Notes under the pieces: model-generated
The model's input: the letters and a program-made list of their open reading frames with translations, nothing else
The model's database searches: none
Told to the model about the DNA's origin: nothing
Position numbers and translations under genes: made by a program
In this document: positions 36,710 through 46,820 of the stretch, piece by piece
Layout of the letters: each line of letters starts with the position of its first letter
Position numbering within the stretch: position 1 is the first letter of the stretch
Source of the DNA: SAR202 cluster bacterium
Lineage (GTDB): Bacteria > Chloroflexota > Dehalococcoidia > Lucifugimonadales > UBA1123
Reading direction: 5' to 3'
Length of the DNA stretch: 64,000 nt
NCBI GenBank assembly: GCA_030752795.1
Contig: JASMDM010000067.1
Location: 62,001 to 126,000 of the forward strand

Positions 36710-37006
36710 CTAAGCTGGGTTCTTCCTGGGCCTGCCTCGTCGTCGTTTGGGCTCGGCTTCCCAGAAGTAGATGTCGTCTCTGACGCGTTTCACCACTAGC
36801 TCTTTTCGACTCAGCTTCGCTGCTGCGCCTAAACGCCGTTTGATGGCTGCAGAGGTCTCCCCGTCCCCGATTGTCAGTTTTCCCGCCGACCCTGATTCGA
36901 GTCGGTCGACGTATTCCAAGTACTCTCGCATTATCGTGCCACGCTTGCCGGTCAACGATGATTGACGCATCGCTTCCTGCAAAGGGATCAGTTCAAAAGT
37001 CGGCAT
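36710..37006 (-). CDS. Small protein with AT-hook-like basic tail (paralogue 2)
   Basis: A 98-residue protein starting MPTFELIPLQEAMRQSSLTG at 37006, with GGAGG 5 bases upstream. It aligns throughout with the product at 17878: SLTGKRGTIMREYLEYVDRL, DGETSAAIKRRLGAAAKL, LVVKRVRDDIYFW, and the tail KRRRGRPRKNPA. RRGRPRK is close to a canonical AT-hook core. Both copies have a TATGAT-like -10 box upstream and sit next to lower-GC, gene-poor DNA and disrupted genes. A DNA-binding function is inferred from the tail only. Confidence 0.78.
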   Translation of the reverse strand: MPTFELIPLQEAMRQSSLTGKRGTIMREYLEYVDRLESGSAGKLTIGDGETSAAIKRRLGAAAKLSRKELVVKRVRDDIYFWEAEPKRRRGRPRKNPA

Positions 37007-37012
37007 TATCAC

Positions 37013-37703
37013 CTCCGATAACTACTGGATCGGAAAAATTTGCAGCGTCTCAGCATGAACTTTCGCTATCATATCAGCAAATGCTGCAAAAACGCGAGCC
37101 TTTCGACAACCGAACGGCTGCACTTATCGGCACTTGATCATCGAATGTGAAAAAGCTGTTCTTCGCATTAAGTCATTATGCTACGAAGCAAACAACACGT
37201 CATTGTTCATTTGAGACATCGCAGAATATCACGCAATCGTGCGTGCATTGATTACATCAATGGATGAAGCGATTCGCCAGACCAATCAAATGCAGCAATT
37301 CACAATTACAGGCTAATGCCCAACAACAAGGCATTCGATGGTTGCAAACGAGACCAATTAAGCAGTGCGAACGACGGCCTTCGGGCTACTGGACTTACGA
37401 TCATCCGGACTTAACACGGGCTCACGTCGATGCAATCACCGATTCTGCAACGAAGCCAGACCGATTGGCCAACACCCGAACGATCGAACCGATCGCGTAC
37501 GAAAACACGTTGGTTTAGTCGCGCGGCGTCCAATTCGTGACCGCCCTATTGCAATGAATTCTTGATTCCAGGAGTTCGAATTAAGGCGTGTGGGCGCTTA
37601 TGACCTCGCTCGAAATCCATTGACTCGACATCGCTGAAAGATTCACCGATCAGCTGAAACAGGTGATTCGAGCGCTCGCGTCAGCCCTAGTTTGAATGCG
37701 CTG
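37013..37703. other. Low-GC gap without recognised gene
   Basis: About 690 bases of visibly lower GC content than the surroundings. A plus-strand frame at 37264-37518 has no supporting motif or binding site. ATTGAT-TAC-ATCAAT at 37247-37261 is a small palindrome. No RNA gene or transposon end was recognised. Confidence 0.4.
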
Positions 37704-38920
37704 CTACCCTCGCTCTTCGAATTCACGACGCGCGGCTTCGACAAGCGCGGGGTTCGTCAGAAGTTCGCACGTCAAGATCCCCAGCACCTTCGCCGTGTCC
37801 AGTGCATAGCCATGGCCAGGTCTGTTCGAGCTGCTTCGGTCAACAGCCGAGAGTGCCCGGCAACCTGATCGCGACTGACGGCGAACCTCATCGCGAACGA
37901 CGGCATGACCTGGCTGACGTTGCCGAAATCGGTCGACGCGCCACTGCCGCGCCCTCCGGTCGGCGCCGGAGCGACATCCATGCCGATCTCTCTTGCGACG
38001 GCTTCGGCGCTGCCCGCGAGCGTCGTGTTGGGCCACACGTCCTCGTACACTGGGGCCGGATCCGGCATTTCGAGGCGGGCGCCAGTCATGGATGCCGCTC
38101 CCTCGGCGATGCCCGTAACCTTCTCCAGCACTTCAGCAAGATAAACACGGTCTCGGGAGCGCATCATGATGTCCGCGGCCGCGTACTCGGGCACGACGTT
38201 CGCCGCCGTGCCCCCGTGAGTGATGACGCCGTGTATGCGCGTGTCGTCGCGAAGATGTTGGCGCATCGCGTCGATGCCCGTGAACAGGTGAATCACCGCG
38301 TTCAATGCGTTGACGCCCGCCTCGGGTCTCGCAGCCGCGTGAGCAGCCTTGCCGTGATATTCGAACCTACGTGCCGCCATCGCGAGGCTCCACGTAGTGC
38401 CGGGCGGGGCGTCGGTGTCGAAATTCGTTAGGTTCGACGCCGGATGAGACGAAAGCGACACATCCACGTCATCGAACACGCCCGCCTCGAGCATCCGGAT
38501 CTTGCCGCCGCCGCCTTCCTCGGCCGGAGTGCCCAGCACCACGATTCGGCCCGGCAGGGAGTCGAGGACGGAATTGACGGCGAGCCCGGCGCCGAGATTG
38601 GAGATCGCGTTCAGGTTGTGTCCGCACCCGTGCCCGATTTCGGGAAGCACGTCGTACTCGACGAGCAGGCCAACGGTCGGTCCGTCGCCGGCGCCTCCTT
38701 CGAGCGTCGCGCGAAACGCCGTTTCGACGCCTCCGATCGCACGCTCGACCTCAAAGCCGTGGCCCTCAAGATTGTCGGCGAGAAGCTTGGCGGCGTGGTG
38801 CTCCTGGTAGCTCAGCTCCGGGTGTGAAAGGATGTCCAGACTGACTTCCCTGAGCTCGTCGTTCAGTGCATCGACTGCGCCAACGACGGCGCTCACATAC
38901 TCGGGTCGTGCGTCGGTCAT
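37704..38920 (-). pseudogene. M20 family amidohydrolase, frameshift near the C-terminus
   Basis: From 38920 the frame encodes an M20/aminobenzoyl-glutamate-type amidohydrolase with EIGHGCGHNLNA (metal-binding CGHN, about residue 95), GTPAEEGGGGK (about residue 130) and the dimerisation domain GKAAHAAARPEAGVNALN. After RTDLAMAM it derails at about 37815-37825. The proper end, GHGYALDTAKVLGILTCELLTNPALVEAARREFEERG, lies in another frame down to 37704. One base lost or gained would repair it. Because the shift removes only the last 40 residues, some activity might remain. It would cleave an amide or N-acyl bond. Confidence 0.8.
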
Positions 38921-38965
38921 GTCTTGTCTCCCATATGTTGCTGTGATCGTCTTCGGAACATCGCG

Positions 38966-39748
38966 TCAAGACCGTGCGCCCGCGACCCAGGTCATCACGG
39001 CGCTGTCGCTCTCGAACGGTTCACGGTCGAAGCTTCCGAACAGGCTCAGAACCTCGAATCCGAAAAGCCGAAGGAGGTGATGCACCTCCCATCGATTGGC
39101 GTACCGCACCTGCGAATCGCGATAGACGCGCCGCGCTACCACTCCATCGCCGTTCAGCTCTTCCACGATCGTCCGTACGTCAGCGATCTGGTCATGGTGG
39201 TCGTAGTCGCTCTGCTCCCAGAACATGAACCTGCGGCCCGAGCTCGGATCGACTACATCACGGACCTGGTAGGCGACGTCGGCGTCCTGGGCCAGTAGAT
39301 CGAGGTCGGGCGCCACGATGTCGAAAATGAACCGTCCGCCTGGCAGCAGATGCCGAACCACATTGCGCAAAAGCAGCCTCTGATCTTCAACAGTCAACAT
39401 CGTCAAAAACGCGCTTTGAGGGCAGATCACCAGACTGAAGTTGCCGTCCAGCGCCCTTGAGAAATCTGTCAGATCCGCCTCGATGAACGAGAGTGACCCG
39501 CTGGCATCATCGAGCTCGTCTGCCTTGCCGCGGGCCAGCTCGAGCATCGGCCCGGACGGATCGACGCCAACGGCATCGACGCCCGACCGCGCGACAGCCG
39601 CCGACACCACTCCGGTTCGGCACCCGAGCTCAAGAACCGATCCGCCAGCGCGCTGAGCCTCTTCGACGTAGAACGGAATATCGGCGCGAAAAGCCGAGTT
39701 CGCTGAACCGTATATGTCCGCGTAAAGACGTTCGGCCTTCGCATTCAT
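38966..39748 (-). CDS. SAM-dependent class I methyltransferase
   Basis: The 260-residue protein shows VLELGCRTGVVSAAVA (motif I, about residue 40), GVDPSGPMLELAR (the Asp that binds ribose) and FIEADLTDF, followed by LLPGGRFIFDIVAPDL (motif III). It starts MNAKAERLYADIYG at 39748. It would transfer a methyl group from S-adenosylmethionine to a small molecule; the target is unknown. It is in line with the M20 gene (45-base gap). Confidence 0.83.
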   Translation of the reverse strand: MNAKAERLYADIYGSANSAFRADIPFYVEEAQRAGGSVLELGCRTGVVSAAVARSGVDAVGVDPSGPMLELARGKADELDDASGSLSFIEADLTDFSRALDGNFSLVICPQSAFLTMLTVEDQRLLLRNVVRHLLPGGRFIFDIVAPDLDLLAQDADVAYQVRDVVDPSSGRRFMFWEQSDYDHHDQIADVRTIVEELNGDGVVARRVYRDSQVRYANRWEVHHLLRLFGFEVLSLFGSFDREPFESDSAVMTWVAGARS

Positions 39749-39809
39749 AACGCGCACGAATCATCGGCCAACCCTCGATCCAAAGCCAATCTCGCAAGAT
39801 GCGAAAAAT

Positions 39810-41858
39810 TCATTTGGAGAGTTCTGTGATCGTGTCATCACTAGTGTTCGTCACCCAGATGGAGTCCCCGACGACCACCATTTTCGCAGGCGATGCGCCG
39901 ACCGGATAAGTCGCGAGAACATCGCCCGATTCGCTGAGTTTCGAGACAGTGCCGTCCTGGCTGTTTGCGACCCAGATATTTTCGCCGTCGTATACGAGCC
40001 CATACGGCAATCCACCCACCAGGAATTTGCCCAAATCTTCGCCGTCGCGGCTCATCTTGCTGACCGTGTTCTCCCGCCAGTTTGCGACCCAAATGTTCTC
40101 GCCGTCGTACGCGAATGCGATCGGCACGTCCCCGACCTCGAAGGACCCGACGATATCGCCCTCCAGTGTGAATTTCGTTACCGAGTCGCTGTGCGCGTTG
40201 GCGGCCCAGACGAAGTCGCCGTCGAAAAACAAGTTGATGGGACCGAGCCCTTCGGTGGGCACCGGCGGAACCGAATTGCCATTTCCGTCGACCCTGTACA
40301 GGAGCTGTTCCCAGCACCCGGATGACCACACGTTTTCGCCGTCGAATACCACCGTCCGAGGCAGCGTTGCGATCGGGTACGTGTCGATGACCTCGCCGTC
40401 GAGACTGATTCGGGATGAGGTGTGATCGAACTGATTTGCGGTCCAGATCGATTCGCCGTCGAAGACCAGCGCGTTCGGCTCTCTGCCCCCGGCGTCGAAC
40501 GTGCCAACAGTGGCGCCGTCGATGTTGATCTTGGAAACCGTGTGGCTCAGCGCGTTGCCAACCCACAGGTGCTCGCCGTCGAAGATGATCGGCTCGGGCG
40601 CGTTGCCCACCGGGAACGTCGCGATCTGGATGTCCTCGATAACCAGCTTCGACATCTCCCCGGCGGCGGGATGCGCCACCCATACCGCCGATCCGTCGAA
40701 CGCCATGGCGCCTGGCGTCTTGCCCAGGTGGAACGTGCCGAGGTGCTCGCCGTTGAAGCCGAGTCTGGACACGGTCATATCCGTGCGATTGCCGGACCAC
40801 AGTGATTCGCCGTCGGAAATGATGTCGCCGGGCAGGTTGCCGACGTCGAAGACACCCACCGTTTCACCTTCGAAGTTCAGCTTGGAAACCGTGCCGTCAA
40901 TGCTGTTGGTCACCCAAACGTGGTTGCCCGCCATAGCGACTCCTCGCGGGCCGTCCCCCACCGGGAACGTGCCCATCGGCTCTCCGTCCAGCGAGACCTT
41001 GGACACGGTGTCGTCTTCGTTGTTCGTGGTCCAGATGTGCTCACCGTCGAAGGCCATGGCGAGAGGCCTTCGGCCAACAGGGATCACGTCCGCCTGCTCG
41101 GAATCCACCGTTATGCGTACGATGGTGTCACGACCACTGTTTGCAACCCACACGTATCCGCCGGCATACAGCGTTGCCGACTGCCGGCGAAACTCCATCG
41201 GCGCGGCTGCCATGAACTCACCGTCAGTGGTGAACTTTCGGACGGCGAAGTACGAGCCGACCCACAGCGATTCACCGTCGTACGCGATGCTGTTCGGATA
41301 CTGCGGAGACGGCAATGTCGCCAGGACTTCGCCGTCCAAACTGACCCGAGAGATCGCGTCGTCGTCCTGGGTCGCAACCCAGATCGCCTCTCCATCGAAG
41401 AACAGATCCGTTGGATTTTTGCCGACCGAATAGGTCTGGATCGTCGGGGCGTCGAGAGGCTCCACGGGATTCGCGGGTATCGTCTTCGGCACCTCGATCA
41501 CGTTCACCGGCGCGGGTCCGGAGTCTGCAGGCTGCAGCGCGACGCGCGGAGTTGGCGCGGCATCGATCTCGGTCGTCGGGGCGTCGCCGGGCGCTTCCTG
41601 GGGCGTGGTTGCGATCGGAGCCGGCTGATCGTCTCTGCGGGCCAGCCAGACCGTAGTCGTTGCCAGCGCCACGATCACGGGGATCAGCAAAATCGGCCAG
41701 ATTAGGCTGCCCACGGCCATCGCCCAAATCGTCGGGCCGTCCGGCGAGATCAGATCCGGCGCGCCCGAGAACGCCTCCGTGGCGCCCGGAGAGGCGAATC
41801 CCGCGTACGCAAACCACCCGATCGTCAGCACCGCCAACACTGTTGCCTTCGCCTTCAT
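39810..41858 (-). CDS. Membrane-anchored beta-propeller of 14 repeats (NHL/Vgb-like)
   Basis: The 682-residue protein opens with one hydrophobic segment (TVLAVLTIGWFAYAGFA), a second at about residues 44-70 ending LARRDD, and a Pro/Ala-rich linker to about residue 140. Then 14 repeats of about 39 residues follow, each like GNxPxxIxFDGExIWVAN and TVSKxSLDGExxGTF. Fourteen units make two seven-bladed propellers. The repeats resemble virginiamycin B lyase and NHL propellers, which bind ligands or proteins rather than share one reaction. The basic residues after the second helix would place the propeller in the cytoplasm if the first helix is retained, or outside if cleaved. Confidence 0.85.
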   Translation of the reverse strand: MKAKATVLAVLTIGWFAYAGFASPGATEAFSGAPDLISPDGPTIWAMAVGSLIWPILLIPVIVALATTTVWLARRDDQPAPIATTPQEAPGDAPTTEIDAAPTPRVALQPADSGPAPVNVIEVPKTIPANPVEPLDAPTIQTYSVGKNPTDLFFDGEAIWVATQDDDAISRVSLDGEVLATLPSPQYPNSIAYDGESLWVGSYFAVRKFTTDGEFMAAAPMEFRRQSATLYAGGYVWVANSGRDTIVRITVDSEQADVIPVGRRPLAMAFDGEHIWTTNNEDDTVSKVSLDGEPMGTFPVGDGPRGVAMAGNHVWVTNSIDGTVSKLNFEGETVGVFDVGNLPGDIISDGESLWSGNRTDMTVSRLGFNGEHLGTFHLGKTPGAMAFDGSAVWVAHPAAGEMSKLVIEDIQIATFPVGNAPEPIIFDGEHLWVGNALSHTVSKINIDGATVGTFDAGGREPNALVFDGESIWTANQFDHTSSRISLDGEVIDTYPIATLPRTVVFDGENVWSSGCWEQLLYRVDGNGNSVPPVPTEGLGPINLFFDGDFVWAANAHSDSVTKFTLEGDIVGSFEVGDVPIAFAYDGENIWVANWRENTVSKMSRDGEDLGKFLVGGLPYGLVYDGENIWVANSQDGTVSKLSESGDVLATYPVGASPAKMVVVGDSIWVTNTSDDTITELSK

Positions 41859-42057
41859 CTCATCCCTCCGGAAATTCTATTCTGGTCAATGTAGGGGTCA
41901 CGTTGTCTATTAAAACCGCAGCGGGTTCGTTTCACACTCGCACACCGAATGTCACCGCTGCATGCGTCGCTCGTAGCCACGGACATGCCGTGCGACGCAA
42001 AAGTCTCCAACGCTACGCGTCCAGCCGCAAGAATCCACCCGGGTGCAGGTCGACGAA

Positions 42058-42952
42058 TCACTCTCGAGGCTCCGATCGGGGACCGAACGGCTCCGGCTGG
42101 AACGGTCCGTCGCGCACGCCCAGGAATCCGCGCATTCCGTTTTCCATCGCGGCTTCCATCATCTCACGACGGTTGAAATCCGGCCGCTGCGACGAGTGAG
42201 CGATCGACGAGAGCAACCAGTTCGTCGTGATGGCGTTCCTCAGGCCCATCATCTCCAGCCCAAGAGTCGCGATGTACTTGTTCGCGGCAACGGTCTCAGG
42301 AGTAATCATCGAGATTCGCTCGGCCAGTCTGAACGCCTCGGCCATCATGGCGTCGCGATCCGGGAAGACTTCGTTGACCAAGCCGATGCGGAACGCTTCC
42401 TGGGCGTCGATATGGTCGCCTGTCAGCGAGTAGCGCAGCGCGTTTTTGTATCCGGCCATCAACACCCATAGGAAGCTGGAGTTGGAGATGTGCCGAACCT
42501 CGGGCTGACCGAACACCGCGTCCTCGGAGCAGAACGTCATGTCGCATGTCAGCGAAAGCCACGTCCCGCCGCCCATGCACCAGCCGTGGACGCACGCGAT
42601 CACCGGCTTGCTGAACTCGAAGATGTGAGTCTGGTTCTTGAGCATTTTGCGGTCGTTGTAGAACCAGCGATTGATGTGCTGCGCGGCGCTGCTGCCCTTA
42701 GCAATCATCGAATCTGGGTCAGTGTCCGCGGCCTCGCGCACGGACGCCATGTCGTACCCAGCCGAAAACGCCCTTCCGGCGCCGGTGAGGATTATGACTC
42801 GCGCCGTTTCGTCTGCCTCGGCCACATCCAGAGCATGATGCAACTCCTCCTCCATGCCCTCGCCGATCGAGTTCAGCGCCTCGGGGCGATTCAGCGTGAT
42901 CAGCCGAACCGGACCCTTCTCTTCGTATAAGAATCGATTTGTAGTCAGACAT
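42058..42952 (-). pseudogene. Enoyl-CoA hydratase family protein, frameshift at codon 9
   Basis: The start at 42952 gives MSDYKSIL in one frame. The continuation YEEKGPVRLITLNRPEALNSIGEGMEEEL is in another frame, because of one extra base around 42926-42930. The rest is a complete crotonase: ILTGAGRAFSAGYDMAS and ACVHGWCMGGGTWLSLTCDMTFCSEDAVF form the oxyanion hole. Without the shift it would be a normal enzyme of about 297 residues. A truncated protein from an internal start would lack the first strands. A single-base assembly error is a real alternative here. Confidence 0.82.
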
Positions 42953-43068
42953 CGCTGTCTCCTCGTGTTTTGAATTCCGTTCCGTCGATTTTGAACCTTC
43001 CTACCCCGACGTTATACGCCGGCGCGTCGATTCCCCACGTCGCAGGCCGCGACAGCCTTGCCTAGATC

Positions 43069-43096
43069 CGTTCGCCCTGAGCTTGTCGAAGGGCGG
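43069..43096 (+). repeat. Widespread-type short repeat (TTCGCCCTGAGC...)
   Basis: TTCGCCCTGAGCTTGTCGAA followed by GGGCG forms an imperfect inverted repeat of the kind scattered in many bacterial genomes. It lies in the gap between the frameshifted crotonase and the enolase-family gene. A related, inverted copy lies at 46991-47040. Confidence 0.6.
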
Positions 43097-43115
43097 CGCC
43101 CAAACCCGTTCGCGC

Positions 43116-44291
43116 TCACGCGCCTCCCCAAGGATGCGCCCTCGCGACTTCCTCGTTAACGTCAGCTCCCCAACCCGGCGCGGTGGGGACAGTCATGTAA
43201 CCATCGACGATCTCCGGCGCCACGGTGACGAGATCATCTTTCCACGGCACGTCGTCGATGTCGATCTCCATGATCCGAACGTTCGGCAGAACGGCACACA
43301 GCGCGGCACTGATGTAAGACGACATGTGGCTGTAGTAGTTGTGCGGAGCGACGTTGAGCTGGAACACCTCGGCCAGGTCCGCGACCTTCTTGGACTGAAT
43401 AAAGCCGTTCCAGGGAACGTCGACCATGAACACATCCGCCGCGTGGAGCTGGAAATACGGAAGGTACTCGCGCATGTAGTACAGATTCTCGCCGGTACAG
43501 ATCTTCGTGTCTGTCGATTCTTTAACCTGGCGCAAGGCCGTTGGCGAGTACATGTCAACTTCGAGCCACAGCATGTTGAACTGCTCGAGCACTTTGGCGA
43601 TGCGAATCGCGCCCTCCGTCTTGAAGTTGAAATTGAGATCCAGGTTGATGTCGACGTTCGGCCCAACCGCGTCCCTGAACGTGCCGATTAGCTTCTCGAC
43701 GTGGCTCAGCATCTCCGTGGTCGCCACTTGGTCGGTCGTGCCGAGGCCACGAGCAAACCCGCCGCCATACACGCTGGCAGGGTCTCCCGGCTGAACGATA
43801 TTGGTCTTGAACGCCGTGAAACCGCGCTCCACCACTTCTTTGCCTAGGTTCATGATGTCGTCCCAGGATCTGATGGGAGGAACGCCGATAAGCTCATGGT
43901 TGCGCGCTCTGGACGTGCCGCAATGGGACCAGTACACCCGCACCTTCTCGCGGGTCGGACCGCCGAACAACTCGGTGACCGATATGCCAAGCGCCTTCGC
44001 CTTGATGTCGACCAAGGCGGTGTCGATCCCAGCGATGGCCTTGGCCGCAATGCCGCCGGGGCTTTGTCGCGTCGCCCTGAACATGTCCCACCAAAGCATC
44101 TCGAACGCGCGTGGGTCTTTGCCGATCAGCACAGGTTTCAGGTCTTCAATTGTGCCGACAACTCCATGCGGCGACCGGCCGTCGCTGCATTCGCCCCAGC
44201 CCGTAATTCCTTCGTCGGTTTCGATTTTGGTGAACGTCCATGGCCTCCAGCCCGCGTCAACTATGAACGTCTCGATGTTGCTGATCTTCAT
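43116..44291 (-). CDS. Enolase-superfamily sugar-acid dehydratase (mandelate racemase-like)
   Basis: An intact 391-residue protein. Its N-terminal capping domain (MKISNIETFIVDAGWRPW) is followed by a TIM barrel with GFTAFKTN (about residue 170), NLDLNFNFK (the first metal Asp, about residue 225), MLWLEVDMYSP (metal Glu) and ICTGENLYY (metal Glu). APHNYYSHMSSY provides the C-terminal His element. The Lys pair typical of the racemase subgroup appears as AFKTN, so a dehydratase is more likely than a racemase. GGAGG precedes the start at 44291. It is the intact counterpart of the broken paralogue at 18190. Confidence 0.87.
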   Translation of the reverse strand: MKISNIETFIVDAGWRPWTFTKIETDEGITGWGECSDGRSPHGVVGTIEDLKPVLIGKDPRAFEMLWWDMFRATRQSPGGIAAKAIAGIDTALVDIKAKALGISVTELFGGPTREKVRVYWSHCGTSRARNHELIGVPPIRSWDDIMNLGKEVVERGFTAFKTNIVQPGDPASVYGGGFARGLGTTDQVATTEMLSHVEKLIGTFRDAVGPNVDINLDLNFNFKTEGAIRIAKVLEQFNMLWLEVDMYSPTALRQVKESTDTKICTGENLYYMREYLPYFQLHAADVFMVDVPWNGFIQSKKVADLAEVFQLNVAPHNYYSHMSSYISAALCAVLPNVRIMEIDIDDVPWKDDLVTVAPEIVDGYMTVPTAPGWGADVNEEVARAHPWGGA

Positions 44292-44584
44292 GTTTCCTCC
44301 TGTCCTCCTGAAGCTGTCTGGGGCGATCCTTAGCCGCGTGGTCGTCACTTGACCACTGCCGTGTGAACGGAATGCCATCATTTCTATACGCGGTCGTGCC
44401 TGCATCGACGCCTTGCATCTCTTGAGCCCGGAGGCGACGACAACGTCGGTAAAGCCGACAGGATGATACCACAACGCCTGCGTAATTCGACTCAAATCGA
44501 CGCCCACGTTTCATCGATTGAAAGCGCGCCAATCGGGCAGATATCGAGCTTCTCTCAGGGTTTTGAAAGACTGGATATAATTTA

Positions 44585-44596
44585 GAACATATGTAT
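44585..44596 (+). promoter_or_regulatory. LexA/DinR-type SOS box candidate ahead of recA
   Basis: GAACATATGTAT resembles the GAAC-N4-GTTC operator bound by LexA in Gram-positive bacteria, with 6 of 8 defined positions matching. It touches the -35 box of the recA promoter, the position expected for repression. Confidence 0.55.
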
Positions 44597-44624
44597 TTAC
44601 TTTTGCTTAGAGCCGTGCTACAAT
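44596..44624 (+). promoter_or_regulatory. recA promoter
   Basis: TTTACT (44596-44601) and TACAAT (44619-44624) are 17 bases apart. Transcription would begin near 44631, leaving a leader of about 180 bases before recA. The remainder of the 44292-44809 gap shows no other gene. Confidence 0.6.
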
Positions 44625-44809
44625 CGATTCGCTTGACCACAAATCCATCTGTGATCTCTCAACACGGAGCAACCCGCGCGGGTTCGTGGAAGCTTCGACC
44701 AACGAGGGTCGTGAAACCCCTTCGCCACGGTTGTGGCGCTCGATCTCGCTTAAAAAGAACGGATTGCCGATTCGATAGAGTTGCCGACGGGCCTTTGCTG
44801 GAGTAGACG

Positions 44810-45877
44810 ATGGCTGACAAAAAGACTACCGACAAGAAAAAAGAAGCCCTAGAGGTCGCAATCGGCCAGATAGACCGCCAATTCGGCGCTGGCACGATCA
44901 TGAGGTTGGGGGAGAGCAGCGGGCACACGTCCATTGGGTCCATATCCACCGGTTCGTTGGCCCTGGACATCGCACTGGGCGTCGGGGGCATCCCGAAGGG
45001 ACGGGTCATCGAAGTGTTCGGCACCGAGTCCTCAGGAAAGTCCACCCTCGCCTATCACATCATGGCCGAGGCCCAACGAAACGGAGGCAGCGCCGCCTAC
45101 ATCGACGCTGAACACGCCCTTGACCCGGGCTACTCCGCCAAGTGCGGCATCGATCTCGACGACCTGCTGGTGTCCCAACCGGACAGCGCTGAACAAGCCT
45201 TGGAGATCTGCGAATACCTGGTCAGGAGCAGTGCCGTCGACGTTGTCGTCGTTGACAGCGTCGCCGCATTGGTGCCCAAGGCCGAGATTGACGGCGACAT
45301 GGGCGACTCCCACATCGGTCTTCAAGCGCGACTCATGTCCCAGGCTCTGCGGAAGCTGACCGCCGCCATCAGCCGATCCAACACTTCGGTTGTCTTCATC
45401 AACCAGATTCGCGAAAAAGTCGGCGTCATCTGGGGCAGCCCTGAGGTCACCCCCGGCGGGCGGGCGCTCAAGTTCTACAGCTCCGTCCGAATCGACCTCC
45501 GCAGGTTGGAGTCACTCAAGCAGGCGGGCGAGATCGTCGGCAGTCGCGTACGCGCCAGGGTGGTCAAGAATAAGGTCGCTCCACCGTTCAAGGTCGCTGA
45601 GTTCGACATCATGTTCAATCAGGGCATCAGCAAAGAGGGCGAGCTCGTTGAAATGGGCACCGAGATGGGAGTCGTCAAAAAGAGCGGAGCTTTCTACTCT
45701 TTCGGTGAGGTCAAACTGGGCCAGGGCAGAGAGAACGTCAAAGAGTTCCTCAAAGAGAACCCAGACATCGCCCAACGTATCGAAAGCATGGTCATTGGGC
45801 ACGACGATTCGGTTGCCGAGGGTCCACCGGCGGAGAACGGACACCAATCCCCGGCTGAGCTCGCCGAGACCGAGTAA
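44810..45877 (+). CDS. recA: Recombinase RecA
   Basis: A full 355-residue RecA, the DNA strand-exchange ATPase that also triggers LexA self-cleavage. Visible are the Walker [11 protein letters not shown] (about residue 67), [22 protein letters not shown] (Walker B and the L1 start), [21 protein letters not shown] (loop L2 region) and a C-terminal acidic tail ([16 protein letters not shown]). GGAG lies just before the ATG. It is followed by a strong hairpin and then recX. Confidence 0.98.
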   Translation: MADKKTTDKKKEALEVAIGQIDRQFGAGTIMRLGESSGHTSIGSISTGSLALDIALGVGGIPKGRVIEVFGTESSGKSTLAYHIMAEAQRNGGSAAYIDAEHALDPGYSAKCGIDLDDLLVSQPDSAEQALEICEYLVRSSAVDVVVVDSVAALVPKAEIDGDMGDSHIGLQARLMSQALRKLTAAISRSNTSVVFINQIREKVGVIWGSPEVTPGGRALKFYSSVRIDLRRLESLKQAGEIVGSRVRARVVKNKVAPPFKVAEFDIMFNQGISKEGELVEMGTEMGVVKKSGAFYSFGEVKLGQGRENVKEFLKENPDIAQRIESMVIGHDDSVAEGPPAENGHQSPAELAETE

Positions 45878-45887
45878 CGCATATCTC

Positions 45888-45926
45888 GCAGGCCTGCATG
45901 AGCGTTTGAACCTCATGCAGGCCTGC
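45888..45926 (+). terminator. Perfect 15-bp hairpin between recA and recX
   Basis: GCAGGCCTGCATGAG and CTCATGCAGGCCTGC form a 15-base perfect stem with a 9-base loop, 11 bases after the recA stop. There is no T-run after it, so it may be a partial terminator or a message-stabilising structure that lowers recX expression relative to recA, as occurs in other bacteria. Confidence 0.6.
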
Positions 45927-46068
45927 TGCTCCGATCAGAGTTACAGCCAAACGCGACCCCATGCTCGCTTTGCTTACACCGTTCTCGTAATATAGACTGT
46001 GCCCACAAGCGTACTCGACGACGAAATTGCGTCCGAATTCGGCACGAGAACACAGGTAGCCTACAGCG

Positions 46069-46575
46069 TTGGCCAACAGCAACGACCCATCCCGTCAGAA
46101 GGCCCGAGACCGGGCCCTGTGTCTTCTTGCGCACAGGCCCCGCAGCGAATCGGAACTCCGAACGCGACTCAACCGCGACTTTTCCCCCGAAACCGTCGAT
46201 GGCGTCCTGGCCACGCTCCGCGACCAATCCCTCGTAAACGATGCGGAGTTCGCCCGACTCTGGACCGAAAGCCGCAACCGCCAACGCCCCCGCAGCGCCA
46301 CGGCTCTCCGACGCGAATTGCTTTCGAAAGGAATATCGCAGTCTCTGGCCGACAGCGCCGTCGATGACGTTGACGACGAAGAGAGCGCCCACCGAGCCGG
46401 CGCCAAGTTTGCGCGCCGCCTGACCGACGCCGACTTCGATTCGTTCAACCGGAAGCTGGCCGGTCACCTTCAACGACGCGGTTACGGCTACGCCCAGACG
46501 CGCCAAACCGTTTCCGCCCTCTGGGACGAGTTGCACTCCGACGACGATTCGTCGGAATCGGTGGACATCGACTGA
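46069..46575 (+). CDS. recX: Regulatory protein RecX
   Basis: The 168-residue protein has RecX three-helix repeats: LCLLAHRPRSESELRTRL, VDGVLATLRDQSLVNDAEFARLWTESR, RSATALRRELLSKGIS and the C-terminal KLAGHLQRRGYGYAQTRQTVSAL. RecX binds RecA filaments and limits their activity. TTG at 46069 is the only start in this frame because a TAG lies four codons upstream. Position right after recA supports the call. Confidence 0.88.
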   Translation: MANSNDPSRQKARDRALCLLAHRPRSESELRTRLNRDFSPETVDGVLATLRDQSLVNDAEFARLWTESRNRQRPRSATALRRELLSKGISQSLADSAVDDVDDEESAHRAGAKFARRLTDADFDSFNRKLAGHLQRRGYGYAQTRQTVSALWDELHSDDDSSESVDID

Positions 46576-46820
46576 GAGACCCCTCGGGCGAACGTGCGAT
46601 CACGACGCCCGGAACAGGTTGCTCAGATTATGCGAACCGTCCACCATACACACCACATCGCCGAACCGCCGCACGTCGCCGCGCGAATCGCCGTCGCGAC
46701 CGCCAGCGTCCGCGATCGTTGCCACAGGGCCCTATCGCAAGGCCATGCTGAGCTCAAGTCTCCGAGAGTCACCGGCGTCTTGGCAATTGTGACGATAAAC
46801 AAATTATTTGGCGCCGGAAA

